Assembly (NCBI GenBank): GCA_016199405.1
Contig: JACQGS010000041.1
Coordinates: 1 to 30,995, forward strand
Source of the DNA: Chloroflexota bacterium
GTDB lineage: Bacteria > Chloroflexota > Anaerolineae > UBA4142
Reading direction: 5' to 3'
Length of the DNA stretch: 30,995 bases
A program made the translations under genes and the position numbers. Under the pieces are notes generated by a model that was not told where the DNA came from, did no database searches, and saw only the letters and a program-made list of their open reading frames with translations. Numbering within the stretch: the stretch's first letter is position 1; each line of letters opens with the position of its first letter. Positions 22,119 to 29,894 of this stretch are shown here, piece by piece.

Positions 22119-24136
22119 TGCGCGCCCAAGAACCCTGCACTAATTTTTCCATCACTGTGTTGAATTCCAATCTGATCAAACGTATTCCCTTTGGGCTGAT
22201 CTTGATCGTTTTGCTCGGCACGCTGCTTCGGTTCTATGCTATCGACCGGCTCCCGCCCGGTCTTTTTGGCGATGAAGCGGTGGAAGGACTAGACGCGCTT
22301 GATATTCTAGCGGGCAATTGGCAAATTTGGTTTCACGCGCATTTGGGGCGCGAGCCGCTATTTGTCTATCTTGTCGCAACCTCCTATTTTTTCTTTGGCG
22401 TTAGCCCGTTTGCAACACGCCTGCCGGCAATCCTCGCCGGCATCGTGACGATTCCCGCCGCGTACTGGCTCACGCGCGAATGGTGCGCGCAACTATTTTC
22501 CGCCGAACGCGCGCGGCGCATCGCAATTCTTACGGCGTTGCTGCTGGCGATTTCGTTTTGGCATCTTGAACTCTCGCGCAACGCGCATCGCGATATTTTG
22601 CTGCCGCTCGTTCAAGCGGTGGGCTATGCGGTGCTGTGGCGCGCGATTCGTTTGCGCGAGGTTCGACTGTACGCGCTTGCCGGCGCGATCCTCGGACTGG
22701 CGATATACACGTATTCGCCCGGCAGATTCGTTGGAGTTTTCATCGCCGCGTTCTGTGCGCTCGAGCTCTTTCTCGCGCGATACGCGCGGCGCGTTCGCGA
22801 ACTCTCGACCGTTTCATTCAATGGGCGCGGCTTTTGGCTTGCCGGCGGCGCGGCATTGCTCGTGATGCTTCCGCTCGGAATTTATTTCGCGCAAAACCCG
22901 GCGCAATTCAGCCGGCGCTTTGAGAGCGTTTCAATTTTGCGCGCAGAGCAGCCGTTGTCCGTCTTGAGCGAAAGCATTGCCGGCAATCTCGCGATGTTCG
23001 TTGTTCCCGGCGCGGGCTACGCGAGCACGCACTACAACTTGCCGGGCAAGCCGGTCTTTGATTTATTTCTCGCGCCGTGGTTCATTGCCGGCATTGTGCT
23101 TGCCTTCGCGCGCGCGCGCCGCGCCGAATATCGATTTTTGCTATTATGGTTTTTCATTATGCTGATGCCGGCTTTCCTCACGTCCGATATGATTCCCAAA
23201 GGCGTCCGCGATTTTGGCGTCGTTCCCGGCGTTTTTGTTTTTCCGGCGCTGGCGGCGGATTGGGTGCTGGGAAAATTTGGGACGCGAAAGGACGCGAAAG
23301 ACGCGAAAGGCACGATAGAAACGAAAGGCGTGAATCGTGGTTTGACTTTGCCGCATTTGGTAATTGCATTCTCGCTGGTTGCAAGCGCGTTGCTCACGGT
23401 CAACGATTATTTTTTCGAGTGGGCAAAATTGCCGACGCTTCCGACCGCGTTCGATCAAGATTACGCGCAGGTCGCGGCATTTGTGCGCCGCGAGCCGGCG
23501 AACGAACCCATTTACGTTTCCGCCGAAGTGTACCGCCATCCGACCTTTATGCTACTCGGGCAACAGATTCCGACCTCGCGCTATTTTGATCGCGCGACGC
23601 ACGTGCGCGAATTCGACGCGCGCTCTGCGCTCGTCGCCGGCGCCGATGATGCGAACGCGGCGTACGTTTTTCTTGGCGATTACGCGCCCAGCGCGGGGTG
23701 GCTTGCGCGCATAGCCGTACCTGCCGCGCCGCTTGAGCAGCACGAAAATTTTTCTGTCTTTCGGCTCGCGCGACTCCAGTCGCCACAGCAAATGCTCAAG
23801 GAATCGTTCAATCCATTTTTGAAACTCGTTGGCGTTGCGCGTTTTGCCGACGATCCGCGCGGGCTCGCGCTGTATTGGCAAGTGACCACGTTGCCGGATG
23901 ATCGCGCGGAGACGCAGGCACGCAGCGTGCTGTTTGATGCGCGTAGCCAGCCGCTTACGCAATTCGAGCATCGCATCGGAGTGCCGCCAATGGATTGGCA
24001 CATCGGCGATGTGATTGTGGACTGGTTCGAAATCGAATTGCCGGCGAATGCCGCGCGCTTTTCGGCGCAACTCGAGCGCGGCGCGGAGAAATGGGAATCA
24101 GCGCCGATTGCGTTTGACGACCTCCGCGGCAAATAA
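22118..24136 (+). CDS. Family 39 (PMT_2/ArnT-like) membrane glycosyltransferase
   Basis: This 672-residue polytopic protein starts with a GTG that overlaps the previous TAG by one base. GLFGDEAVEGLDALDILAG (about residues 48-66) is the acidic DE loop after helix 1 seen in GT39/ArnT enzymes. LGREPLFVYL and FGVSPFATRLPAILAG follow, and LSRNAHRDILLP is a typical later loop. About ten helices precede residue 440; the last 230 residues are a soluble beta-rich domain (PLEQHENFSVFRLA, LALYWQVTTLP). A segment at about 388-408 (RKDAKDAKGT...KGVNRG) is encoded by the 'acgcgaaag' repeat and has no counterpart expected in the family. Such enzymes use lipid-linked sugars; the acceptor is unknown. A GTG at 22157 is an alternative start. 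Confidence 0.86.
   Translation: MRAQEPCTNFSITVLNSNLIKRIPFGLILIVLLGTLLRFYAIDRLPPGLFGDEAVEGLDALDILAGNWQIWFHAHLGREPLFVYLVATSYFFFGVSPFATRLPAILAGIVTIPAAYWLTREWCAQLFSAERARRIAILTALLLAISFWHLELSRNAHRDILLPLVQAVGYAVLWRAIRLREVRLYALAGAILGLAIYTYSPGRFVGVFIAAFCALELFLARYARRVRELSTVSFNGRGFWLAGGAALLVMLPLGIYFAQNPAQFSRRFESVSILRAEQPLSVLSESIAGNLAMFVVPGAGYASTHYNLPGKPVFDLFLAPWFIAGIVLAFARARRAEYRFLLLWFFIMLMPAFLTSDMIPKGVRDFGVVPGVFVFPALAADWVLGKFGTRKDAKDAKGTIETKGVNRGLTLPHLVIAFSLVASALLTVNDYFFEWAKLPTLPTAFDQDYAQVAAFVRREPANEPIYVSAEVYRHPTFMLLGQQIPTSRYFDRATHVREFDARSALVAGADDANAAYVFLGDYAPSAGWLARIAVPAAPLEQHENFSVFRLARLQSPQQMLKESFNPFLKLVGVARFADDPRGLALYWQVTTLPDDRAETQARSVLFDARSQPLTQFEHRIGVPPMDWHIGDVIVDWFEIELPANAARFSAQLERGAEKWESAPIAFDDLRGK
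23281..23330. repeat. 'acgcgaaag' tandem repeat inside the GT39 gene
   Basis: Three perfect units ('gacgcgaaag', 'gacgcgaaag', 'acgcgaaag') are followed by two decayed ones, all in frame. Related arrays lie at 28809-28888 and 29767-29884. Confidence 0.85.
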
Positions 24137-24173
24137 TCCAATCACCTAATCACCGAATTTCAGTTATCCACCC

Positions 24174-26486
24174 ATGTCCTCACGCGACCTCAAAATTCTC
24201 TTCGCTTACTTTTTTCTAGCGCTTGTTCTCACGTTCCCGCTCGCGCTAAATTTTTCCGATCATATCCCCGGCACGACGACCTGGTCAATGGACGAGTACG
24301 GATATGTTTGGAATAATTGGTGGTTCAAACATGCCGTGTTCGATCTGGGCGCGAATCCGTTTCAAACGAATTACCTGCTTTATCCGGTGGGCGCGTCACT
24401 GGTTTTGTACACGTTCACGCTATTGCACATCTTGCTCGGCTTGCCGATTCAATTTGCATTCGGTCTAATTCCGGCGAGCAACGCGGAATTGTTGTTTTCT
24501 TTTGCGCTCAACGGATACGGCGCGTATTTGCTCGCGCGTTATTTATTGCGCGTCGGCAATGCGCGTTTTGCTGCGCCCGCCGCGTTCATCGCCGGCGCGC
24601 TGTTCGCATTTTCCTCGAATCACTTTGTATACGCCGCGCTCGGGCACTACAACGTCGTTGGAACGGAATGGATTCCCTTTTTCATTTTGTTTTTGATCAA
24701 GACCGTGCGCGAGCCGGCGCGCAAGAACGCTCTCCTCGCCGGCTTATTCGCGGCATTCGCCATGTACGTGGAAACGACGAGCGGCGTCTGGATGTTGCTC
24801 TTTGCCCTGATTTATTTGCTCTCGCATTGGCGCGCTACGTTTCACCGCGCGGCGCTCGCGCGGCTTGCGCTTGCCGGCGCGACCGCCGCGATTTTGTTCG
24901 CGCCCTTGCTGCTGCCAACCCTCGATGAGATTCTGAACAGCGGCTATGTGCTTCCCGGTTGGGGACACGCGGAAAAATTATTGGTCGATCTATTTGGATT
25001 TTTCGTTCCGACGAGTTTGCATCCGCTCGTCGGCGGCTGGACCCAAGAACTCGACCGCGTGCGGCAGGGCATCTCGCGGTTTGTGGATGTCAACACCGTC
25101 TTCATCGGCTACGTCACGCTCGCGCTTGCGCTAATTGCCGTGCGGCGTTATGGGCGAACCGTCAAACTATGGGCGGTCTGCGCAATTGCTTTTGGAATTT
25201 TGAGTCTCGGTCCGTTATTGCACATCAACGGTCAATCGCAATTTGATTTGGATGGATTGGTCGCGTCTGTGCCCCTTCCATTTTTGCTCTTGCATTACAT
25301 TCCCTTTCTGAAAGAAAATCGCGTCCCGAACCGCTTTAGCATTCTGATGATGCTCTCGCTCGCGATGCTGGTCGCGTACGGCGCGGCGTGGTTGATCGAA
25401 AAAATCGCGGCGGGGCGCGGGAATGCGCGCGGAACGAATACGCGCGCGCAAATTGTCGCCGGCGTTTTGCTGATTGGAGTTTTGTTCGAGCACGCGTCGG
25501 TTCCGTTGCCGCTGACCGATGCGCGCGTGCCGGATGTTTTCGCGCAGATCGCGCGCGAGCCGGGCGATTTCGCGATTCTCACGCTGCCCTTCGGCTTGCG
25601 GAATTCGTTCGGCGGCATTGGCGCGGAGGATACGCGCACGCAATATTACCAGAGCGTGCATCAGAAATTTATTTTTCCGGCAAACCTTCAGCGCAACCCG
25701 CCGTTTGTCTTTGACTATTTTGATCGCCTTTCGCTCTTCCATTCGCTGGCGGAGATCGAATTGTATCGCGACGTTTCCGACGAAATTCGCGCGCAGGATC
25801 AACGCGACGCGCCCGCGCTCATGGCGTTCTTCGACGTGCGTTATCTCGTGATCAACGCCGCGCCCCCGAACCGCGTCCCTTTCAGTGATACGCGCGCGGC
25901 GACGATCGAATACGCGCGCGCGGTCTTGCCGCTCGGCGAAAAAATCTATGACCGCGACGACGTAATCGCGTATCGCGTCAATCCAGCGCCGCTCCTCGCC
26001 AAACTGCAAATCGATTTTGGTGCCACTACCGCGCAACTTTATCAGGGCGAGGGCTGGGATCGCGCGGAGACGCTCGACGACGTGCGTGCGAATTGGGTGA
26101 ATCGAAAAACCGCGCGCGTATTTTTTCCGTTGCGCGAAATTTCCGATTACGCGCTCACGCTGCGCGCGTTGCCGTTTAATTTTGCCGGCGCGGCACAACA
26201 GACGATGGAGATCGTGGCGAATGGGCAAGCGCTTGGCAAGTTTGATTTGAAAGCGAGTTGGAGTGATTATTCCGTGACACTACCCGCACGGGTGTTGCAT
26301 AGCGGGTTGAATGAGATTAATTTGAGTTTTGCGCGCTTGAATCGACCGCGCGATGTTTCGCCCGCGCAACGTGCGATCGGCAGAACCGGCGCAACGACGC
26401 CGGTAGACTTGCAGGTGCGCGCGGGGGGAGTTAGCATCGGTCAAAGTGAACGATCGCGAAAGCGCGCGGCAAACGCGTGGCTATAA
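24174..26486 (+). CDS. Large polytopic membrane protein (GT-C-like), 3' end frameshifted before its ILEI domain
   Basis: This 770-residue open frame opens with a helix (LFAYFFLALVLTFPLALNF) and an acidic loop (TTTWSMDEYGYVWNNWWFK). About ten to twelve helices follow up to about residue 430, then a soluble domain (TLPFGLRNSFGG, MAFFDVRYLVINAAPP, VFFPLREISDYALTLR). The layout resembles GT-C membrane glycosyltransferases or YfhO-like proteins; I cannot name the family firmly. The last residues (GGVSIGQSERSRKRAANAWL) are out of register. Removing one G from the six-G run at 26423-26428 joins the frame to the ILEI domain that follows, giving one protein of about 897 residues ending at 26868. No ribosome site is obvious before the ATG; it begins 37 bp after the GT39 stop. 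Confidence 0.8.
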   Translation: MSSRDLKILFAYFFLALVLTFPLALNFSDHIPGTTTWSMDEYGYVWNNWWFKHAVFDLGANPFQTNYLLYPVGASLVLYTFTLLHILLGLPIQFAFGLIPASNAELLFSFALNGYGAYLLARYLLRVGNARFAAPAAFIAGALFAFSSNHFVYAALGHYNVVGTEWIPFFILFLIKTVREPARKNALLAGLFAAFAMYVETTSGVWMLLFALIYLLSHWRATFHRAALARLALAGATAAILFAPLLLPTLDEILNSGYVLPGWGHAEKLLVDLFGFFVPTSLHPLVGGWTQELDRVRQGISRFVDVNTVFIGYVTLALALIAVRRYGRTVKLWAVCAIAFGILSLGPLLHINGQSQFDLDGLVASVPLPFLLLHYIPFLKENRVPNRFSILMMLSLAMLVAYGAAWLIEKIAAGRGNARGTNTRAQIVAGVLLIGVLFEHASVPLPLTDARVPDVFAQIAREPGDFAILTLPFGLRNSFGGIGAEDTRTQYYQSVHQKFIFPANLQRNPPFVFDYFDRLSLFHSLAEIELYRDVSDEIRAQDQRDAPALMAFFDVRYLVINAAPPNRVPFSDTRAATIEYARAVLPLGEKIYDRDDVIAYRVNPAPLLAKLQIDFGATTAQLYQGEGWDRAETLDDVRANWVNRKTARVFFPLREISDYALTLRALPFNFAGAAQQTMEIVANGQALGKFDLKASWSDYSVTLPARVLHSGLNEINLSFARLNRPRDVSPAQRAIGRTGATTPVDLQVRAGGVSIGQSERSRKRAANAWL

Positions 26487-26868
26487 TCTCGCGGTCATTG
26501 ACCCACGCACAAATGCCGTCTTGGAGTCGCGGGGGTTCAATACGATTGACGACCGCGTCGGCTCGCGCGCGTTGACCGCGTTCATCGAAAATATTCCGGC
26601 GGGCATGATTGTGATCGTCGCGTCGCAAGGCGCCGCGGCGGTCAACCTGGGCGACCGCGCGGCAAACGCGTTTCAGTTGCTGGGCGGCACAGGCGATCCG
26701 CGCGCACAGGCGTCGAAGGCATACGCGCTCATCGGCGTTAAAGGCGCGGCAGCCGGAACCGCGCTGGAATCATTTCAAGAAGGCGCGGCGTTCGCGTGGA
26801 TCGGACGCAATCCGGATGATCGCACGCTCGCTGCCGCCGTCAGCGCGATCACGATTGAAAAGAAATGA
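26446..26868 (+). CDS. ILEI (interleukin-like EMT inducer/FAM3-like) domain, C-terminal fragment of the gene at 24174
   Basis: The frame from about 26429 to 26868 encodes ELASVKVNDRESARQTRGYNL..., about 145 residues. The motifs TRGYNLAVIDPRTNAVLESR, FNTIDD, ALTAFIENIPAGMIVIVASQ, AYALIGVKG and FAWIGR match the ILEI/FAM3 beta-sheet domain, a lectin-like fold that often ends bacterial membrane glycosyltransferase-type proteins. The GTG at 26446 could act as a start, but the conserved strand begins before it (ELASVKVNDRE). The domain is most likely the C-terminus of the upstream membrane protein, separated by a one-base slip in a G run. The next gene begins within its stop codon (ATGA). Confidence 0.75.
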   Translation: MNDRESARQTRGYNLAVIDPRTNAVLESRGFNTIDDRVGSRALTAFIENIPAGMIVIVASQGAAAVNLGDRAANAFQLLGGTGDPRAQASKAYALIGVKGAAAGTALESFQEGAAFAWIGRNPDDRTLAAAVSAITIEKK

Positions 26869-28808
26869 AAGAATTTTTCAAATCGCGCGATGTGCGCATC
26901 GCCGCGCTGATCGCGTTGGCAACGCAGTTGCTTTACGTGCTGACGCTCGCGCCGGATATTGTGGATGGCGACGGCGGCGAATTTCAGTTCGCGGCATGGA
27001 ATTTTTCTTTCGTGCATCCGACCGGCTATCCGTTATATCTGATTCTCGGCGGCTTGTTTCAACACTTGATATTTTGGATAGGCACGCCGGCGTATTGGCT
27101 TAATTTCTTCACGGCGTTGAGCGGCGCGCTCGCGGTCGGTTTGCTTTTTCTTGCCGTTACGATGCTCACGGATGCGCGCGGCGCGGCAATCCTCGCGGCG
27201 GCGGCGTTCGCGGTCTCGCGCGAATTTTGGCACGCTGCCGGCGCGGCGGAAGTTTATGCGCTCCACGCGTTTTTTGTCGCGGCGTTGATTTGGCTCGCGT
27301 TGCGTTGGCAAGCCAATCCAAACGTAGATCGCTTTGCCGGGTTTTGCTTTGCCTGTAGCTTCGCGTTGACGCATCATCGCACGATCATCTTGTGGTTGCC
27401 GGCGTTCGCGCTGTTTTTTGTTTTGGCGGCGCGCACCGGCGTAGGGACGCGCACAAGGCGCTATGCTACGACTGTGCCTCACGCATCGCGCGTCACGTAC
27501 CACGTCTTACGCAACACTTTATTTCTCCTTATCCCGCTTCTGCTCTACCTCTACATTCCGCTCCGCGCGCCGGCATCGCCCTATGCGACGCTAACACTCG
27601 CGCCCGAACAACGGCTTGTGCTCTATGACAATTCAGTCAATGGATTCATGGATTACGTTTTGGGTCGCACCTTTCAAGCGGAATTGCGGTGGGATGCGGT
27701 GAGCGTGGCGCGGCTCGCAGCATTTCCGCAAATGCTCGCCGACCAATTCACTTTGATCGGCGTGGCTATCGGCGTGATTGGTTTGCTCGCGATGGTGTGG
27801 AGAAAAGATTGGACGCGCTTCGGCTTGCTCTTTCTGGGCGCGCTCGCGAATCTTGTCTTTGCCGCGGCGTATCACATCGGCGACATCGCGCCGTATTACA
27901 TTCCAGTTTATCTCGTCTGGGCAATTTGGATTGGGGTGGGGCTGGAGGCGCTCTTTCAAGTGATTGGCTCGCTTGTCATGGATCACGCATCACGCAATAC
28001 GAAATACGGGTTGCGTGTTGCGTATTGCGTCCTACTCGCTGCCACATTTTTCCTCCTCCCTTACTCCCAACTCGCCGCGAATTTTTCTTTCGCGGATCGC
28101 AGTAACGAAACGAACGCGCGCGGCAGTTGGCTGCGCTATCTCGACACGCCGGTGCCGCCGAATGCGATTCTGATCAGCAACGATCGCGATGAAATGACGC
28201 CGCTGTGGTACTTGCAATATGTCGAACAGCGCCGCCGCGATGTGACCGGCTTGTTTCCGCTCGTCACGCCAGCGCCTGAATACGCGAATGTCGGACGATT
28301 GATAGATCAGGTGATTGGGCTGGGGCGCAATGTTTATTTGATCAAGCCGATGCCGGGCATCGAGGCAAAATTCTGGATCGAAGCCGAAAATAAATTGTAC
28401 CGCGTCGTCGGGCGCACGCGCGAGACGCCGCCGCAGAATCCAGTGGACGCGCGGCTTGCCGATTCCATGACGGTCACGGGCTACGACGTGATTCGTCAGT
28501 CCGATTTGCTGCGCGTGGCGGTGTATTGGCAAGCGCGCACAAAGCCAGATCAGAATTACACGGCGTTTGTCCAGCTATTCAACGAACGCGGCGAAAAAAT
28601 CGCGCAAGCGGTTGACCATCCGGTCGGCGGCGAATTTTATCCGTCGCGTTTATGGGATGCCGGCGAAATTGTGCGGGATGAGCACGCTTTGATTTTGCCG
28701 GCAGGATTCGCTCCCGGCACCTATCGCCTGCGCGTGGGAATGTACAACAGCGCGGATCGCGAATTACTGGGCGCGCCGGTTGAGATTAGCGCGGTGCAGG
28801 TGAAATGA
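26865..28808 (+). CDS. DUF2723-family membrane glycosyltransferase-like protein, second copy
   Basis: This 647-residue paralogue of the 19737 gene has the same opening: YVLTLAPDIVDGDGGEFQFAAW, then FVHPTGYPLYLILGGLFQHL. There are about ten to eleven helices up to about residue 400, then a soluble domain ending LRVGMYNSADRELLGAPVEI and VQVK, as in the first copy. Two segments are encoded by short repeats and interrupt the membrane domain in frame: about residues 193-218 (TGVGTRTRRYATTVPHASRV) and 372-391 (VMDHASRNTKYGLRVAYCVL). The ATG overlaps the ILEI stop as ATGA. A lipid-linked sugar donor is likely; the acceptor is unknown. Confidence 0.88.
   Translation: MKEFFKSRDVRIAALIALATQLLYVLTLAPDIVDGDGGEFQFAAWNFSFVHPTGYPLYLILGGLFQHLIFWIGTPAYWLNFFTALSGALAVGLLFLAVTMLTDARGAAILAAAAFAVSREFWHAAGAAEVYALHAFFVAALIWLALRWQANPNVDRFAGFCFACSFALTHHRTIILWLPAFALFFVLAARTGVGTRTRRYATTVPHASRVTYHVLRNTLFLLIPLLLYLYIPLRAPASPYATLTLAPEQRLVLYDNSVNGFMDYVLGRTFQAELRWDAVSVARLAAFPQMLADQFTLIGVAIGVIGLLAMVWRKDWTRFGLLFLGALANLVFAAAYHIGDIAPYYIPVYLVWAIWIGVGLEALFQVIGSLVMDHASRNTKYGLRVAYCVLLAATFFLLPYSQLAANFSFADRSNETNARGSWLRYLDTPVPPNAILISNDRDEMTPLWYLQYVEQRRRDVTGLFPLVTPAPEYANVGRLIDQVIGLGRNVYLIKPMPGIEAKFWIEAENKLYRVVGRTRETPPQNPVDARLADSMTVTGYDVIRQSDLLRVAVYWQARTKPDQNYTAFVQLFNERGEKIAQAVDHPVGGEFYPSRLWDAGEIVRDEHALILPAGFAPGTYRLRVGMYNSADRELLGAPVEISAVQVK
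27441..27518. repeat. Repeat-derived segment inserted in frame in DUF2723 copy 2
   Basis: The stretch begins 'gtagggacgcgcac' and continues with a decayed 'cacgcatcgcgcgtcacg' run resembling the element at 27981-28030. It encodes an Arg/Thr-rich segment between two hydrophobic helices. Confidence 0.5.
27981..28030. repeat. 'acgcatcacgcaatacg' repeat with inverted arms, inside DUF2723 copy 2
   Basis: A perfect 10-bp inverted pair, 'acgcaatacg' (27992-28001) and 'cgtattgcgt' (28021-28030), follows 'gatcacgcatcacgc'. The reading frame is kept. Confidence 0.7.
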
Positions 28809-28888
28809 AGGACGCGAAAGGACGCGAAAGGTCGCGAAAGACGCGAAAGGTCGCGAAAGACGCGAAAGCGCGAAAGGACGCGAAAGAT
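28809..28888. repeat. 'acgcgaaag' tandem array A
   Basis: About eight units of 8-10 bp (gacgcgaaag, gtcgcgaaag, acgcgaaag, cgcgaaag) begin directly at the stop codon of the DUF2723 gene. They fill most of the 132-bp gap before the methyltransferase gene. The rest of the gap holds a half-copy of the 'ttcgtgtccttcgtgg' element at about 28899-28919. Confidence 0.9.
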
Positions 28889-28940
28889 ATCACTTGGTGT
28901 TCTTCGTGCCCTTTGTGGGTAATGATTTTGGGAGAGCGAA

Positions 28941-29765
28941 ATGCCTGACCCTATAATCGCAAGCAAAGCGACAATCAAAAAAGTTTTCGACGACGCGGCG
29001 GCGCGCTATGATCGCGTCGGTCCGCGCCTATTCGAAATTGCCGGCGCGCGCTTGGTCGAGCTGATGGAGATGCCGGAAGGCGGGCGCGTGCTAGATGTCG
29101 CGACTGGCATCGGCGCGGTTCTTTTGCCGGCGGCAACGCGCGTCGGCGCGAAGGGACGCGTGATCGGGATTGATTTTTCGGAGGGGATGCTGCAAGCCGC
29201 GCGGGGCGAGACAGCCGCGCGCGGCATCGCGAATGTTGTCTTGCGGCAGATGGACGCCGAGCATCTCGATTTTCCGGACGATACGTTCGACGCGGTTGCC
29301 TGCGGGTTTGCGTTGTTTCTGATGCCGGCGATGGACAGCGCGTTGCGCGAAATGCAGCGCGTTACAAAACCGACGGGGCGGGTGGGGCTGACGCTGTGGG
29401 GCAAAGATCCGTTCGACCCGGCATGGAAAATTATCGCGGAGCAAGTGCGTACGTATGGAATGGAAGTCCGAATGCCGCATAAAGTCGCGTACGCGCCGGA
29501 GGAAATTCGCGGGATGATGACAGACGCTGGGCTGAGTGATATTGAAACGCGCGAGGAAAAATTGGACGCGCAATACGCGTCGGAAGAAGAATGGTGGGAG
29601 TTTCAGATGACGACGGGCGTGCGCGCCGCCATCGTGCAAATGGACGAAGCGACCCGGGCGCGCTTTAAAGAAGACTATTTCGCCAAGTTGCGCCCGCTGA
29701 AACGCGCGGACGGTTCGTTGCATTTTCCCGCGCCGGTGGTGTACGCGCTCGCGCGGAAAGAGTGA
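28941..29765 (+). CDS. SAM-dependent methyltransferase (UbiE-like), second
   Basis: This 274-residue class I methyltransferase has motif I VLDVATGIGAVLLPAA (about residues 50-65). GIDFSEGMLQAARGE gives the acidic SAM-binding position, RQMDAEHLDFPDDTFDAVAC motif II, and VTKPTGRVGLTLWG motif III. The C-terminal EWWEFQMTTGVR segment is often seen in UbiE/COQ5-like or small-molecule methyltransferases. Substrate unknown. The ATG at 28941 has 'gggagag' upstream. It is not a close copy of the methyltransferase at 15974. It is flanked on both sides by 'acgcgaaag' arrays, so it forms a cassette bounded by repeats. Confidence 0.88.
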   Translation: MPDPIIASKATIKKVFDDAAARYDRVGPRLFEIAGARLVELMEMPEGGRVLDVATGIGAVLLPAATRVGAKGRVIGIDFSEGMLQAARGETAARGIANVVLRQMDAEHLDFPDDTFDAVACGFALFLMPAMDSALREMQRVTKPTGRVGLTLWGKDPFDPAWKIIAEQVRTYGMEVRMPHKVAYAPEEIRGMMTDAGLSDIETREEKLDAQYASEEEWWEFQMTTGVRAAIVQMDEATRARFKEDYFAKLRPLKRADGSLHFPAPVVYALARKE

Positions 29766-29766
29766 G

Positions 29767-29884
29767 GAACGCGAAAGGCGCGAAAGAATGCGAAAGAACG
29801 CGAAAGACGCGAAAAGGCGCGAAAGAACGCGAAAGACGCGAAAGACGCGAAAGAACGCGAAAGAACGCGAAAGAACGCGAAAGC
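29767..29884. repeat. 'acgcgaaag' tandem array B
   Basis: About twelve units of 9-11 bp (aacgcgaaag, acgcgaaag, gcgcgaaag) start right after the methyltransferase stop and end ten bases before the stop of the minus-strand lipoprotein gene. Unit variants differ from array A, so the two arrays are not simple duplicates. Confidence 0.9.
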
Positions 29885-29894
29885 GGTGAGATTA

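Noticed and set aside
29767..29884. Possible CRISPR array
   Set aside because: Units are 9-11 bp with no spacers, and no cas genes are nearby; it is a simple tandem repeat.
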